Of a DNA stretch of 35,718 bases, positions 6,841 through 15,686 are shown piece after piece (positions within the stretch are counted from its first letter, which is position 1; every line of letters begins with the position of its first letter). A program made the translations under genes and the position numbers. The notes below the pieces were generated by a model. That model searched no databases, was not told the DNA's origin, and saw only the letters and a list, made by a program, of their open reading frames with translations. The stretch is from CAVQLX01 sp046727715 (GTDB lineage Bacteria; Desulfobacterota; Binatia; DP-6): the NCBI GenBank assembly GCA_046727715.1, contig JBKPDC010000280.1, positions 1 to 35,718 on the forward strand, written 5' to 3'.

Positions 6841-7371
6841 ATGTCGGCTCGACACGTTTCGTGCCCGTATGGCGGAGCTGCCTCCGGTGGCGAGGGCTGG
6901 ATGGTCGTCCAGGCAAAGCGTCACAAGGAGCGCGCGGTCCAGACGAACCTGGCACGCGAAGGCATTGCCACCTACCTGCCGTTGCTACGTCAGTGGCCGC
7001 GTCCCGCGGTCGGTGGCGACATCGGTCCCATGTTCCCGGGCTACGTCTTCTGCCAGCCCGTCCCCGGGCAGCTCAGCGCCGTCACCACCTGCTGCGGCGT
7101 CGTGCGGCTGGTGAACTTCGGCGACGGTCCGGCTCGCGTCGGGGCCGAGGTCGTCGCCTACCTGCGCGACCGCGCGGGAGCCGACGGGGTGATCGAGATC
7201 GACCCGGTGGTCGCCGGGCGGGCGGTCACGATCACCGACGGGCCGCTCCGTGGCCTCGCGGCGATCGTCGAGCGACGCCTGACCGCGCGGCAGCGGGTCC
7301 TGGTGCTCCTCGAACTACTGCAGCGCCAGACCCGGGTCGAGCTGCCCGAACGCTGGCTCCGCCTGGCGTGA
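6841..7371 (+). CDS. NusG/RfaH/UpxY-like transcription antiterminator
   Basis: 176 residues. The NGN domain is recognised by EGWMVVQAKRHKERAVQTNL, PMFPGYVFC and the following CGVVRLVNFG. The C-terminal KOW domain contains GRAVTITDGPLRGLAAIVE. NusG paralogues encoded inside capsule or antibiotic operons load on RNA polymerase and suppress premature termination of that long operon. The position fits: it stands between the export module and a run of about 18 kb of biosynthetic genes. ATG 6841 has GGGAGGAAG directly upstream. ATG 6901 (MVVQAK) is possible but would remove the Trp that normally begins the domain. A 74-bp gap separates it from the kinase-like gene. No clear ops-like element was recognised in that gap. 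Confidence 0.85.
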   Translation: MSARHVSCPYGGAASGGEGWMVVQAKRHKERAVQTNLAREGIATYLPLLRQWPRPAVGGDIGPMFPGYVFCQPVPGQLSAVTTCCGVVRLVNFGDGPARVGAEVVAYLRDRAGADGVIEIDPVVAGRAVTITDGPLRGLAAIVERRLTARQRVLVLLELLQRQTRVELPERWLRLA

Positions 7372-7421
7372 CGCCCCGGATCGCGCCCGCGCATCATCTC
7401 TCTGCACGACACAGGCATTCC

Positions 7422-8819
7422 ATGACCAACCCGTTCCGCTTCGCGCTCCTCACCTGTCTCAAGCTTGCCGACCTGGCGGTCGTGGCGGTGGCCTTCGCGC
7501 TGGCCCTGACGACCGAGCTGCAGCCGCAACCCTGGCGCTCCGTGCTCGCGCTGCGCATCGAGGTGCAAAACGTCCTCTTCCTGTTCGCCTTCCTCGGCTA
7601 CTGCCACCTGGCGATGCGAACCATCGGGCTGTATCGCTCGTACCGACTCACCGCGGTCTCCCGCGAGTGGGGCGATCTGGCGAAGGTGGTCCTCGCCACG
7701 ACGGTCCCGCTCATCGGGGCGAGTGTCCTCCTGGGGTTCGACTACGCCACGCCGTCGTTCGCGACGTCGTTCGCGTGCATGACCTTCGTGGGCCTCGTGG
7801 TCGAGCGCCGCGCCTTCCGGCTTCTCGCGCGCACGGTGCGGCGCCACGGCCACAACATCCGCAACGTCGTGATCGTGGGACACGACGACCGTGGCTTCGA
7901 CCTGGCGTCTCGACTGGCCAAGCGCGGCGACCTCGGCTACGCCATCGAGGCAGTCGTCGACGTGCAGGCGCATGACGAGGCGGCGGCGCTCGAGCAGGTG
8001 ATGCGGTTCCTCGAGACGCGTCCCATCGACGAGGTCTTCGTGAGCCTGCCGCTCGACGCGCACCAAGGGCTCATCCGCGACGTGGTCAGCCTGTGCGAGG
8101 AGCAGGGCGTCACGATCCGGGTGCTGTCGAGCCTGGTGGATCTGATCCTGGCCCGCGCGCAGCTCGACGAGATCGACGGCCGGCCGGTGATCACCATCTT
8201 CAGCGGTCCGCCCGATTCACTCCTGCTCGCCGCGAAACGGCTGATCGATGTGACCGTCTCCGCCGCCGCCCTGGTGCTCTCGGCGCCGGTGTGCCTGCTG
8301 CTCGCCGTCTTGATCAAGCTCGATTCGCCCGGCCCCGTGCTGTTCGCCCAGGAACGCGTCGGTCTCGGGGGGCGGCGCTTCCGGTTCTACAAGTTCCGCA
8401 CCATGGTCGCGGACGCGGAGCAGCGCCAGCTCGAGCTGGAAGGGCTGAACGAGGCGACGGGCCCCGTCTTCAAGATCCGCGAGGATCCGCGTGTCACGCG
8501 CGTGGGACGGGTGATCCGGAAGCTCAGTCTCGACGAGCTGCCGCAGTTCGTGAACGTCCTGCGCGGCGACATGAGCCTCGTCGGGCCCCGGCCGCTGCCG
8601 GTGCGCGACGTGCTGCGGATCGACCGGCGCGCCCACAAGCGCCGCTTCAGCGTCAAGCCCGGGATCACGTGCCTCTACCAGGTGGACGGGCGCACGTTCA
8701 GCTTCGAGGACTGGATCCGCACGGACATGGAATACATCGACAACTGGTCGCTGCGCCTGGATCTCGAGATCCTCGCCAAGACCATTCCCGCGGTGCTGAG
8801 TCGCCGCGGCGCATTCTGA
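7422..8819 (+). CDS. Polyprenyl-phosphate phosphoglycosyltransferase (WbaP/WcaJ-type), initiating enzyme
   Basis: 465 residues. It would start each repeat unit by moving a sugar-1-phosphate from a nucleotide sugar to undecaprenyl phosphate at the inner membrane. Seen: four to five N-terminal membrane segments (within about 1-125), then a CoA-binding-like Rossmann domain starting NIRNVVIVGHDD (145-156). The catalytic part begins with a membrane helix (about 270-298), followed by FAQERVGLGGRRFRFYKFRT (308-327). The DELPQ pair (371-375), SLVGPRP (385-391) and KPGITC (412-417) are all present. The family motifs are complete and the length is normal. The ATG at 7422 opens with a hydrophobic helix. 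A weak ribosome site precedes it. The donor sugar cannot be told from sequence alone. Confidence 0.93.
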   Translation: MTNPFRFALLTCLKLADLAVVAVAFALALTTELQPQPWRSVLALRIEVQNVLFLFAFLGYCHLAMRTIGLYRSYRLTAVSREWGDLAKVVLATTVPLIGASVLLGFDYATPSFATSFACMTFVGLVVERRAFRLLARTVRRHGHNIRNVVIVGHDDRGFDLASRLAKRGDLGYAIEAVVDVQAHDEAAALEQVMRFLETRPIDEVFVSLPLDAHQGLIRDVVSLCEEQGVTIRVLSSLVDLILARAQLDEIDGRPVITIFSGPPDSLLLAAKRLIDVTVSAAALVLSAPVCLLLAVLIKLDSPGPVLFAQERVGLGGRRFRFYKFRTMVADAEQRQLELEGLNEATGPVFKIREDPRVTRVGRVIRKLSLDELPQFVNVLRGDMSLVGPRPLPVRDVLRIDRRAHKRRFSVKPGITCLYQVDGRTFSFEDWIRTDMEYIDNWSLRLDLEILAKTIPAVLSRRGAF

Positions 8820-8848
8820 CACTGCGACGTGGTCCAGAAAGCCCCTAC

Positions 8849-9670
8849 ATGACCGCACAGCCAGCCATATACCTCCCCCTCCCGACCGCCCCGCGTCCCC
8901 GCAAGCTCGCTCCGGTGAGCGCGCCGCACCGGCCGCCGGTCAGCGTCATCGTTCCCTGCTACGACGAAGCCGAGGGCATCCCCTCGCTGCTCGGGCGGCT
9001 CGAAACGCTGGCGCCGCTCGGGTGGGAGTTCGTGTTCGTCGACGACGGCAGCCGGGACACCACGTTCGCCATGCTCCTCGACGCCACGCGCACGCGCCCC
9101 TGGATGCGCGTCGTCCGGCACGGCACGAACCTGGGGCTCGGCGCCGCGCTGCGCACCGGCTTCGACCACGCGCGCGCGCCCATCGTCTGCACGATGGACA
9201 GCGACTGCACCTATCTGCCCGAGCGCCTGCCGGAGCTCGTGCGGCTGATCGAGCAGGGCGCCGACATCGCGACTGCGTCGCCCTGGCACCCCGAGAGCTT
9301 GCCCGCGCAGGGCGGCCGGCTCCGCCTCGCGCTCAGCCGCGCGGTGTCCTCGCTCTACCAGCTCCTGATCGGTCGGGACGTGCACACCTTCACCTGTCTC
9401 CACCGCGCCTACCGCCGCGAGGTCGTCGAGGCGACGCGCTTCCGCGCGAGCGGGTTCGCGGCCGTCGCGGAGCTGCTCCTGCGCGGGATGCTGGGCGGGT
9501 GGCGCGTGCGCGAGCTGCCGATGCAGCTCGGCACCCGCCGGTTCGGGGAGTCGAAGCTCCATGTCGGCGATGCGATCCTGGCGCATCTCGGGCTGCTGTC
9601 GCTGACCGCGGCGATGGTCTGGGCGCGCTGGGCGCGCCAGCGCATCGGCGTCTCGCGGGTGGCATCGTGA
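8849..9670 (+). CDS. GT2 family glycosyltransferase (dolichyl-phosphate-mannose-synthase-like)
   Basis: 273 residues with a GT-A fold. Seen: VSVIVPCYDEAEGI near 31-44, FVFVDDGSRDTT (61-72), GLGAALRTGFDHA (96-108) and the metal-binding DSD at 117-119. Basic residues dominate the first 30 positions. A hydrophobic stretch near the end (ILAHLGLLSLTAAMVW) may touch the membrane. Such enzymes move a sugar from a nucleotide donor to a polyprenyl phosphate or to a growing lipid-linked glycan. The ATG at 8849 has no good ribosome site. It begins a run of overlapping genes: its stop overlaps the GTG of the next gene by 4 bp. Confidence 0.88.
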   Translation: MTAQPAIYLPLPTAPRPRKLAPVSAPHRPPVSVIVPCYDEAEGIPSLLGRLETLAPLGWEFVFVDDGSRDTTFAMLLDATRTRPWMRVVRHGTNLGLGAALRTGFDHARAPIVCTMDSDCTYLPERLPELVRLIEQGADIATASPWHPESLPAQGGRLRLALSRAVSSLYQLLIGRDVHTFTCLHRAYRREVVEATRFRASGFAAVAELLLRGMLGGWRVRELPMQLGTRRFGESKLHVGDAILAHLGLLSLTAAMVWARWARQRIGVSRVAS

Positions 9671-10698
9671 GGAACGGCGCGGAGCTCCGGGTCGGTGTCG
9701 TCGGGCTCGGTCGAGCCGGCCGGATTCATCTCGACGCGTGGCGGGCCGTCCCGGGCGTGCGCGTCGTGGCCGTGTGCGATCCGGCGCCGGCGGTCGTGGC
9801 CGCGGCCCGGGCTGAGGGGCTGCACGCCGTCGCCGACGCCAGCGAGCTGTTCGCTACCGTCCCGCTCGATGCCGTCAGCATCGCCGCCCCGCCGGCGCAG
9901 CACGCGCCACTCGCCATCGCGGCGCTCGAGAGCGGGCTCGAGGTGCTGTGCGAGAAACCGCTGGCGATCCAGGGACCATCGGCGATGCGGATGATGCAGG
10001 CGGCGGCGCGCACCGGACGCCAGCTGCTCCTCGCCACGAAGTTCCGCCACGTGCCCGATCTGGTGGCCGCCCGGGGTCTGATCGCGGCTGGCGCGATCGG
10101 GGAGCCGCTCGCCTTCGAGATCGACTTCTCGAGCCGGGTCGACATGACCGGGCGCTGGAACGCGCGCCGCAGTGTCGCCGGTGGCGGCGTCGTCATCGAC
10201 AACGGCTGCCACGCCTTCGACATCGTGGCCTTCCTGTTCGGGACCGTCACGCGGGTGCAGGCCACGCGCCTGAAGCCCGCGCAGGCGCTGCCCGTCGAGG
10301 ATTCGGCGACCGTGATGGTCGAGGTCACACGCGGGCTGATCGGACGCATCGACTTGAGCTGGAGCCTCGCGACGCAGCGCGAGACCTACGTCATGGTCCA
10401 TGGGACCGCGGGGAGCATCGACATCGGCTGGCGCGGGTCGCGGCTCCGACGGCACGGCCGCGCGCCGCGTCCGCTCGACGCCGGGGTCTACGACAAGCAT
10501 GCGTGCTACGTCGTCATGATGCGGGCGTTCGTCGGTGTGCTGTCGGGCACGCGGAGCCCGTGGATCACGCCCGGCGAATGCCTGCGCACCGTCGCGGCGG
10601 TCGAGGCGTCGTACCATTCGCTGCGCTCCGGGGGCTGGGTGCCCGTCGACACCATGGGGGTGTGCGAGACCCAGGCGCCCGTGAGGGCCCTCGCGTGA
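9667..10698 (+). CDS. Gfo/Idh/MocA-family NAD(P)-dependent oxidoreductase (WlbA/WbpB-like role likely)
   Basis: 343 residues, GTG start inside the previous stop (GTGA). Seen: the dinucleotide-binding start LRVGVVGLGRAGRIH (7-21), the CEKP active-site segment (Lys97) and a candidate catalytic histidine in VIDNGCHAFD (His182). In surface-glycan loci such enzymes commonly oxidise the 3-hydroxyl of a UDP-N-acetylhexosamine uronic acid, giving the substrate for a DegT aminotransferase. The next gene is a hexapeptide acyltransferase and a DegT enzyme follows further downstream, so an amino-sugar role is likely. The substrate itself is inferred, not seen. Confidence 0.88.
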   Translation: MRNGAELRVGVVGLGRAGRIHLDAWRAVPGVRVVAVCDPAPAVVAAARAEGLHAVADASELFATVPLDAVSIAAPPAQHAPLAIAALESGLEVLCEKPLAIQGPSAMRMMQAAARTGRQLLLATKFRHVPDLVAARGLIAAGAIGEPLAFEIDFSSRVDMTGRWNARRSVAGGGVVIDNGCHAFDIVAFLFGTVTRVQATRLKPAQALPVEDSATVMVEVTRGLIGRIDLSWSLATQRETYVMVHGTAGSIDIGWRGSRLRRHGRAPRPLDAGVYDKHACYVVMMRAFVGVLSGTRSPWITPGECLRTVAAVEASYHSLRSGGWVPVDTMGVCETQAPVRALA

Positions 10699-11330
10699 GC
10701 GCTCCCCACAACGCCGACGCACCCCGCATCCACCCCACGGCGCTGATCGAGGCTGCCGTGCGGATCGGAGCGCGGACCGCGGTCTGGGACAACGTGCACT
10801 TGCGCGGCCCGTCCGTCATCGGTCACGACTGCATCATCGGCGAGAAGACGTACGTCGCCTACGGCGTCGAGATCGGGAACTTCGTGAAGATCAACGCGAT
10901 GGTCTACATTCCCACCGGCATCACGATTGCCGACCGCGTCATGGTCTCGGCGGGCGTGATCTTCACGAACGACCGCTATCCACGCGCGTTCGTGGAGGGA
11001 GTGGAAGGGCTCGCGAGCTCGGCGCCCACCGAGGACACGCTCCGCGGGCGCGTGGAAGAAGGCGCCACCCTCGGTGCGGGGGCGCGCATCGGTCCCGGGC
11101 TCACCATCGGGGCGTACGCCATGGTCGGCATGGGGGCCGTGGTGACGAGCGACGTGCCCGCCCACGCGCTGGTCGCGGGGAATCCGGCGCGTCTCCGGGG
11201 CTGGGTGTGTGTCTGCGGGCGGCCGCTCGCCAGCGACGACGCCGACGACCGCTTGACCTGCGCAGGTTGCGGCCGTCGCTTCGGCTGGTCGGAGGGTTCG
11301 CAGGGCGGGATGGTGCGGTCGCATGATTGA
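10695..11330 (+). CDS. Left-handed beta-helix acyltransferase with C-terminal zinc ribbon (WbpD/WlbB-like)
   Basis: 211 residues. The first 165 show imperfect hexapeptide repeats: HPTALIEAAVRIGART, VIGHDCIIGEK, GVEIGNFVKIN, ATLGAGARIGPGLTIGAYAMVG. They end in the characteristic VAGNPAR (160-166). A small CxC...CxxC knot follows (Cys172, 174, 189, 192), as in many sugar N-acetyltransferases of O-antigen clusters. The expected job is acetyl-CoA-dependent N-acetylation of an amino sugar made by the DegT enzyme at 14451. The GTG start overlaps the oxidoreductase stop by 4 bp, and the stop overlaps the next ATG by 8 bp. Confidence 0.9.
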   Translation: MSAPHNADAPRIHPTALIEAAVRIGARTAVWDNVHLRGPSVIGHDCIIGEKTYVAYGVEIGNFVKINAMVYIPTGITIADRVMVSAGVIFTNDRYPRAFVEGVEGLASSAPTEDTLRGRVEEGATLGAGARIGPGLTIGAYAMVGMGAVVTSDVPAHALVAGNPARLRGWVCVCGRPLASDDADDRLTCAGCGRRFGWSEGSQGGMVRSHD

Positions 11331-13035
11331 TCTGCTCGTCGCCGGCGACCGTCGCGGGTTCGGCATCGCCACCGCGCTCGCCATCGAGGGGATCCCGGCC
11401 CGTCGCATCGCGCACGCGGCCGAGTTCAATGGGCGGGTGCTGGTTACCTCGGCGGATCAGCTCGAGGATGCCGCGGCCGCGCTGGCGCGGCAGGTACCGA
11501 CGGTGGTGATCGGCGACGCCCAGGGCCGTCGCGCCGTGACGGACGAGCCCCTCGCGCTCGCGCTCGACGGCGCGATCTGGCCGGAGTCGGTCCGGGAGCT
11601 CGCGCGCACCTACGCGGGCGGCGCCCTCCTCCTGCCCCGCGCCACGCGGTACCGCGCATCCGATCTCGACGGCTCCGTGCTGGCGACGCTGCAGGACGCA
11701 CGCGGCCGGCGCACCCCGGCGGTGGTCCAGCGCGGCCAGCAGGTGTGGTGTCTGCTCGATGTCGGCGCCGCGCTCACCGACCTGCTCACCGAATCGTACC
11801 TGCCGGAGCCGGCCACGCGCGCGCTGCGGCCGGGCGTGAGCCGGCCGGCGCTGGCGCTCTACTACCGCGCGCCGGATGCCGTCCGGCGGGTGGTACAGCG
11901 CCGGAGCTACGCCCGCCTCGATCGCCACCTGCGCGGGCTCGGCGCGCGTGCGAGCACCTACCCGGTGGACGCGAGCGGCTGGCTGCTCGTGGAGCTGCTG
12001 AAGGCGCTCGTCCGGCGCGCCGGCGGCGACCTGGTCCGGCTGGCACGTTGGCCTGCCCCCTACGCCTCCGCCGCCACGCTCACCCACGACATCGAGCCCT
12101 GCATCTATGCCTACACGGCCGGCCTCGAGCTGCTGCTGTCGCGCGTGGCGCACAGCGGGCACCCGGCCACCTTCGGCCTGGTTGCCGGCCCGGCGAGCCG
12201 CTCGTTGTTCGTGCGGTCCGAAACCGAGCTGCGGCGTGCCGAGGTCCTGTGCCACGGCCTCGAACACCGCGGGGAAACGCTCGAGGGCTCGCGCGTGGAG
12301 ATCGCGGCCGGCATCGAGCGCGCCCGCGCCATTCTCGAGCGGCGGCTCGAGCGCCCGATCACGGGTTTCCGCAGCCCGCGGCTCGACCGCTCGCCCGATC
12401 TCGTGTGGGCCCTCGATCGGCTCGGCTTCGAGTACGACTCCTCCTACCCGGACGTCGATCGCGAGAGCCTCGATCACTTCGGTGGCGGCGTGCGGCTCAA
12501 CGTGCCGTACCGGCCACCCGTTTCGACTGACGACGGCCAGCTCCGCCCGAGCCGCTGCCTCGAGCTGCCGGTGAGCGCGCCAGATTGCATCCAGCCCCTG
12601 TTCCAGGGCGATGACATCCGCCAGCTGCGGCGCGCAGTGCGGAGCAAGATCTCCTTCGTGCACGCCACCGGAGGTCTCTACGTGGGGATCGTCCATGGCG
12701 GGGTCTTCGGCGTCCGGGACGCGGCCCGTCGCGGTGCGCATCTCGCCTTCGTGCGCCGGCAGCTCGACCGGCCGGACGTCTGGCTGGCGACCGCCGGCGA
12801 CGTCGCCCGCTGGTGGGCGGCACGCGAGCAGCTCACGCTCCGGGTGGTCGCCGATCGCATCGTCGTGACCAACGAGGGGCGGCGTGCCGTGGCTGGAGCG
12901 CGCATCGTCGTGGAGCGCGAGTCCGGCACGGCGACGCTGCCAGTTCCCCTGCTCGATCCGGGGCAGTGCATCACCCTCGGCCAGAGCGAACGCGGCCTGC
13001 CGGAGGCCGAGGTCCACGTGCAGGAGGCCTCGTGA
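11323..13035 (+). CDS. Large protein with a central divergent NodB-type deacetylase domain
   Basis: 570 residues. The central part has the three NodB landmarks in order: ATLTHDIE (Asp256), CHGLEHRGE (a H-x3-H metal pair, His311/His315) and GFRSPRLDRSPD (348-359). A late LATAGDVARWW (488-498) is also typical. This suggests metal-dependent carbohydrate N-deacetylation or a non-catalytic relative. About 245 residues precede this domain and are not recognised. They begin like an alpha/beta domain (MIDLLVAGDRRGFGIATALA) and contain several GDA/LLLPRAT strands. A 70-residue beta-rich C-terminal piece follows. There is no signal peptide, so it probably acts in the cytosol. The start overlaps the acyltransferase gene and the stop overlaps the flavoprotein GTG. 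Confidence 0.72.
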   Translation: MIDLLVAGDRRGFGIATALAIEGIPARRIAHAAEFNGRVLVTSADQLEDAAAALARQVPTVVIGDAQGRRAVTDEPLALALDGAIWPESVRELARTYAGGALLLPRATRYRASDLDGSVLATLQDARGRRTPAVVQRGQQVWCLLDVGAALTDLLTESYLPEPATRALRPGVSRPALALYYRAPDAVRRVVQRRSYARLDRHLRGLGARASTYPVDASGWLLVELLKALVRRAGGDLVRLARWPAPYASAATLTHDIEPCIYAYTAGLELLLSRVAHSGHPATFGLVAGPASRSLFVRSETELRRAEVLCHGLEHRGETLEGSRVEIAAGIERARAILERRLERPITGFRSPRLDRSPDLVWALDRLGFEYDSSYPDVDRESLDHFGGGVRLNVPYRPPVSTDDGQLRPSRCLELPVSAPDCIQPLFQGDDIRQLRRAVRSKISFVHATGGLYVGIVHGGVFGVRDAARRGAHLAFVRRQLDRPDVWLATAGDVARWWAAREQLTLRVVADRIVVTNEGRRAVAGARIVVERESGTATLPVPLLDPGQCITLGQSERGLPEAEVHVQEAS

Positions 13036-14408
13036 GGGCGGGCAGCGCGCGATCGGAAGAGCGGCCCTCGCTGCGGCTCGTGGGCGGCGGCCGGCGTCCG
13101 CTCCGCGTCGCCGTGATCGGCGGCGGCATCGCCGGCCTGGCCTCGGCATACTACCTCGCCAAGGCCGGGCACCGGCCGGTGGTGTTCGAATCGTCGGGTC
13201 AGCTCGGCGGGCTCGGCACCCACTTCGAGCACAATGGGGTGACCCTCGACCGCTACTACCACGTCATCCTCGACAGCGACGCGGAGCTGATCGGCCTGAT
13301 CAGCGAGCTCGGGCTCGCGGATCAGCTGCGGTGGAGCGAGACGGGGATGGGCTTCCTCGTCGACGGGAAGCTCTACGGCTTCAACACGCCGCTCGACCTG
13401 CTCCGCTTCCGCGCGCTGACGCTGCCCGACCGGATCCGCACCGGCCTGGGCGCCCTCTACATCACGAAGCTCAAGCGCGACGGCCTCGACCTCGACGACG
13501 TGCGCGCGGTCGACTGGCTGCGCGGCCTCTTCGGCCAGCGCGTCTTCGAGCGCATCTGGGATCCGCTGCTGCGCGCCAAGTTCGGCGACCGCCGTGACGG
13601 CGTCCCGGCGTACTGGGTGTGGAGCACTCTGAACCGCGAGAAGGACGGCGGCCAGGAGGTGAAGGGCTACCTCCGGTGCGGCTACCGGGGGCTCGCGGCC
13701 GCCATCGCCGACACGTTGCTGGTGCGCGGCGCCGATCTGCGCCTGCAGAGTCCTATCCGGGCCATCGAGGAGGTGCCGGGCGGCGTCTCCGTCGTGACGG
13801 CGCGGGGCACCGAGCGCTTCGACGCCGCGGTGGCCACGCTCCCGCTGCCCGTGCTGTCGCGTATCGCCCAGGGCGCGCTCGCAGAGGCCGTGCCGCTGTC
13901 CGAGCTCTCCTATCAGGGCGTGGTCAACGCGCTCGTCGTCTCGCGGGCGCGGCTCGAGCGCTTCTACTGGACGGCCGTCGTCGATCCGCGCTTCGCGTTC
14001 CAGGGTGTGGTCGAGACCACGCACGTCATCCCGCCGGAGTGGATCGGGGGGCGCCACCTCACCTACGTGATGAACTACTGCGACGCCGGCAGTGAGCTCT
14101 ACCAGCGCTCCGACGACGTGGTCGCCGGCCAGGCCGTCGACGGGCTCGCCGCGCTTTACCCGCGCTTCCAGCGCCGGGACGTGGAGGCGGTGTACGTCTT
14201 CCGCGCCCCGTACGTCGAGCCTGCCTGGACGGTCGGTTACCTCAAGCGTCGCGCTGCGCCCCGGGTCGGTCGGAGCCGGCTCTATCTCTGCACGACCGCT
14301 CAGGCCTATCCCCGCGTGACGGCGTGGAATACGAGCGTGGGGTTGGCGGCCGAGACCGTCACCGTGCTGCTGGACGACCTCTCCCGGTCGTCGGCGGCGG
14401 CCGGCTGA
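13032..14408 (+). CDS. FAD-dependent NAD(P)-binding oxidoreductase (UDP-galactopyranose-mutase / amine-oxidase-like)
   Basis: 458 residues. After about 22 basic residues there is a clear FAD-binding start, LRVAVIGGGIAGLASAYYLAK (GxGxxG at 30-35), with an acidic partner in VVFESSGQLGG (Glu53) and a later ATLPLPVLS. The sequence fits the flavoprotein group placed as 'protoporphyrinogen oxidase-like' in glycan loci. Members can act as sugar mutases or amine/sterol oxidases; the reaction here is unknown. The GTG start overlaps the upstream stop by 4 bp, and GGAGG sits just before it. A 42-bp gap follows before the aminotransferase gene. Confidence 0.82.
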   Translation: MRAGSARSEERPSLRLVGGGRRPLRVAVIGGGIAGLASAYYLAKAGHRPVVFESSGQLGGLGTHFEHNGVTLDRYYHVILDSDAELIGLISELGLADQLRWSETGMGFLVDGKLYGFNTPLDLLRFRALTLPDRIRTGLGALYITKLKRDGLDLDDVRAVDWLRGLFGQRVFERIWDPLLRAKFGDRRDGVPAYWVWSTLNREKDGGQEVKGYLRCGYRGLAAAIADTLLVRGADLRLQSPIRAIEEVPGGVSVVTARGTERFDAAVATLPLPVLSRIAQGALAEAVPLSELSYQGVVNALVVSRARLERFYWTAVVDPRFAFQGVVETTHVIPPEWIGGRHLTYVMNYCDAGSELYQRSDDVVAGQAVDGLAALYPRFQRRDVEAVYVFRAPYVEPAWTVGYLKRRAAPRVGRSRLYLCTTAQAYPRVTAWNTSVGLAAETVTVLLDDLSRSSAAAG

Positions 14409-14450
14409 CCCGCCCGCCCGTCTGGCCCCGTCGTCTCCCAGGAGTCTCCC

Positions 14451-15686
14451 ATGGCTGACCCGATTGCTCTGCCTTCCGACGCCGATCACACCGGCCGCGG
14501 CTTCGGCTTCGACGAGATCTCGCTGCTCCGCGAGGTGATCGCATCGGGTACGCTCAATTGCACCAAGGGCGCGCAGGTGAACGCGTTCGAGCACGAGTTC
14601 GCCGAGCGCTACGGCGTGGCACACACCCGCGCCGTCTCATCGGGTACGGCCGCCTGCCATACCGCAATCGCCGCGATCGACCCCGAGCCGGGCGACGAGA
14701 TCATCACCACGTCGATCACCGACATGGGCGCGATCTCACCCATCCTCTACCAGATGGCCATTCCCGTGTTTGCGGACGTCGACCCGGTGAGCCTGAACGT
14801 GACGCCGCAGACGGTGGCGGCGCGCATCACGTCGCGCACGCGCGCCATCATCGCGACGCACCTCTTCGGCAACCCCTGCGACACGATCGGGATCAAGGCA
14901 GTGGCCGACGCCCGAGGCATCCCCCTGATCGAGGACTGCGCCCAAGCGTACCTGGCGACGCAGGACGGGCGACTGGTCGGCACCATCGGTGCGATCGGCG
15001 CCTTCAGCCTCCAGCAGGGCAAGCACATGACGACGGGGGAGGGCGGCATCACGATCACCTCCGACCCCGCGCACGCGCGTCGGATGAGGCTCTTCAGCGA
15101 CAAGGCGTGGGGCTACGGCGATCCCGAGCCGGACCACTACTTCCTGGCGCTGAACTACCGGATGACGGACCTCCAGGGTGCGGTGGCACGCGCGCAGCTC
15201 ACGAAGCTCGACGGCGTGGTGATCCGGCGGCGGATGGCGGCGACCCGTCTGACGGAGCTGCTGGCCGACCTGCCCGGACTCACGCTGCCCCATCCCATTC
15301 CCAGTGCGACGCACGTGTACTGGAAGTACCCGCTCGTCGTCGACCCGGCGGTGATCGAGGGAGGTGCCGACGCGCTCGGCGGCGCGCTCAAGGCGCAGGG
15401 TGTCTTCTGCGCGCCACGCTACATCCAGAAGCCGGCCTTCCTGTGCCAGGTGTTCACGGAGCGCAGGACGTTCGGCAAGAGTCAGTACCCGTGGGCCGCG
15501 CGCGTGCGCGAAGGTGGCACGGACGTGACCTACGACCCCGCCGACTACCCCAACACGATGCGCGGGCTCGAGCGGGTCGTCGTGCTCCCCTGGAACGAAT
15601 TCTACACCACCGAGCACGTCGACTTCATCGCGGGCGCGGTGCGCGCGGCCGTGCGCAGCCTGACCCGCCGCCGAGCGGTCGCGTGA
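14451..15686 (+). CDS. DegT/DnrJ/EryC1 family PLP-dependent sugar aminotransferase
   Basis: 411 residues. The family landmarks are visible: SSGTAACHTAI (63-73), EDCAQAY (161-167, with cofactor Asp162 and Gln165) and FSLQQGKHMTTGEGG with the Schiff-base Lys191. Such enzymes put an amino group on a keto sugar, normally with glutamate as donor. The wording around the lysine (SLQQGKHM) also occurs in the scyllo-inosose and AHBA-synthase branches, so a cyclitol substrate is possible. AGGAG lies 8 bases before the ATG. The stop overlaps the next GTG by 4 bp. Together with the upstream oxidoreductase and acyltransferase it makes a three-enzyme set for an N-acetylated amino sugar. Confidence 0.9.
   Translation: MADPIALPSDADHTGRGFGFDEISLLREVIASGTLNCTKGAQVNAFEHEFAERYGVAHTRAVSSGTAACHTAIAAIDPEPGDEIITTSITDMGAISPILYQMAIPVFADVDPVSLNVTPQTVAARITSRTRAIIATHLFGNPCDTIGIKAVADARGIPLIEDCAQAYLATQDGRLVGTIGAIGAFSLQQGKHMTTGEGGITITSDPAHARRMRLFSDKAWGYGDPEPDHYFLALNYRMTDLQGAVARAQLTKLDGVVIRRRMAATRLTELLADLPGLTLPHPIPSATHVYWKYPLVVDPAVIEGGADALGGALKAQGVFCAPRYIQKPAFLCQVFTERRTFGKSQYPWAARVREGGTDVTYDPADYPNTMRGLERVVVLPWNEFYTTEHVDFIAGAVRAAVRSLTRRRAVA

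Noticed and set aside
6861..7421. N-terminal extension of the phosphoglycosyltransferase frame by 187 codons
   Set aside because: The upstream part is an off-frame reading of the NusG-like gene. The membrane helices begin right after ATG 7422.
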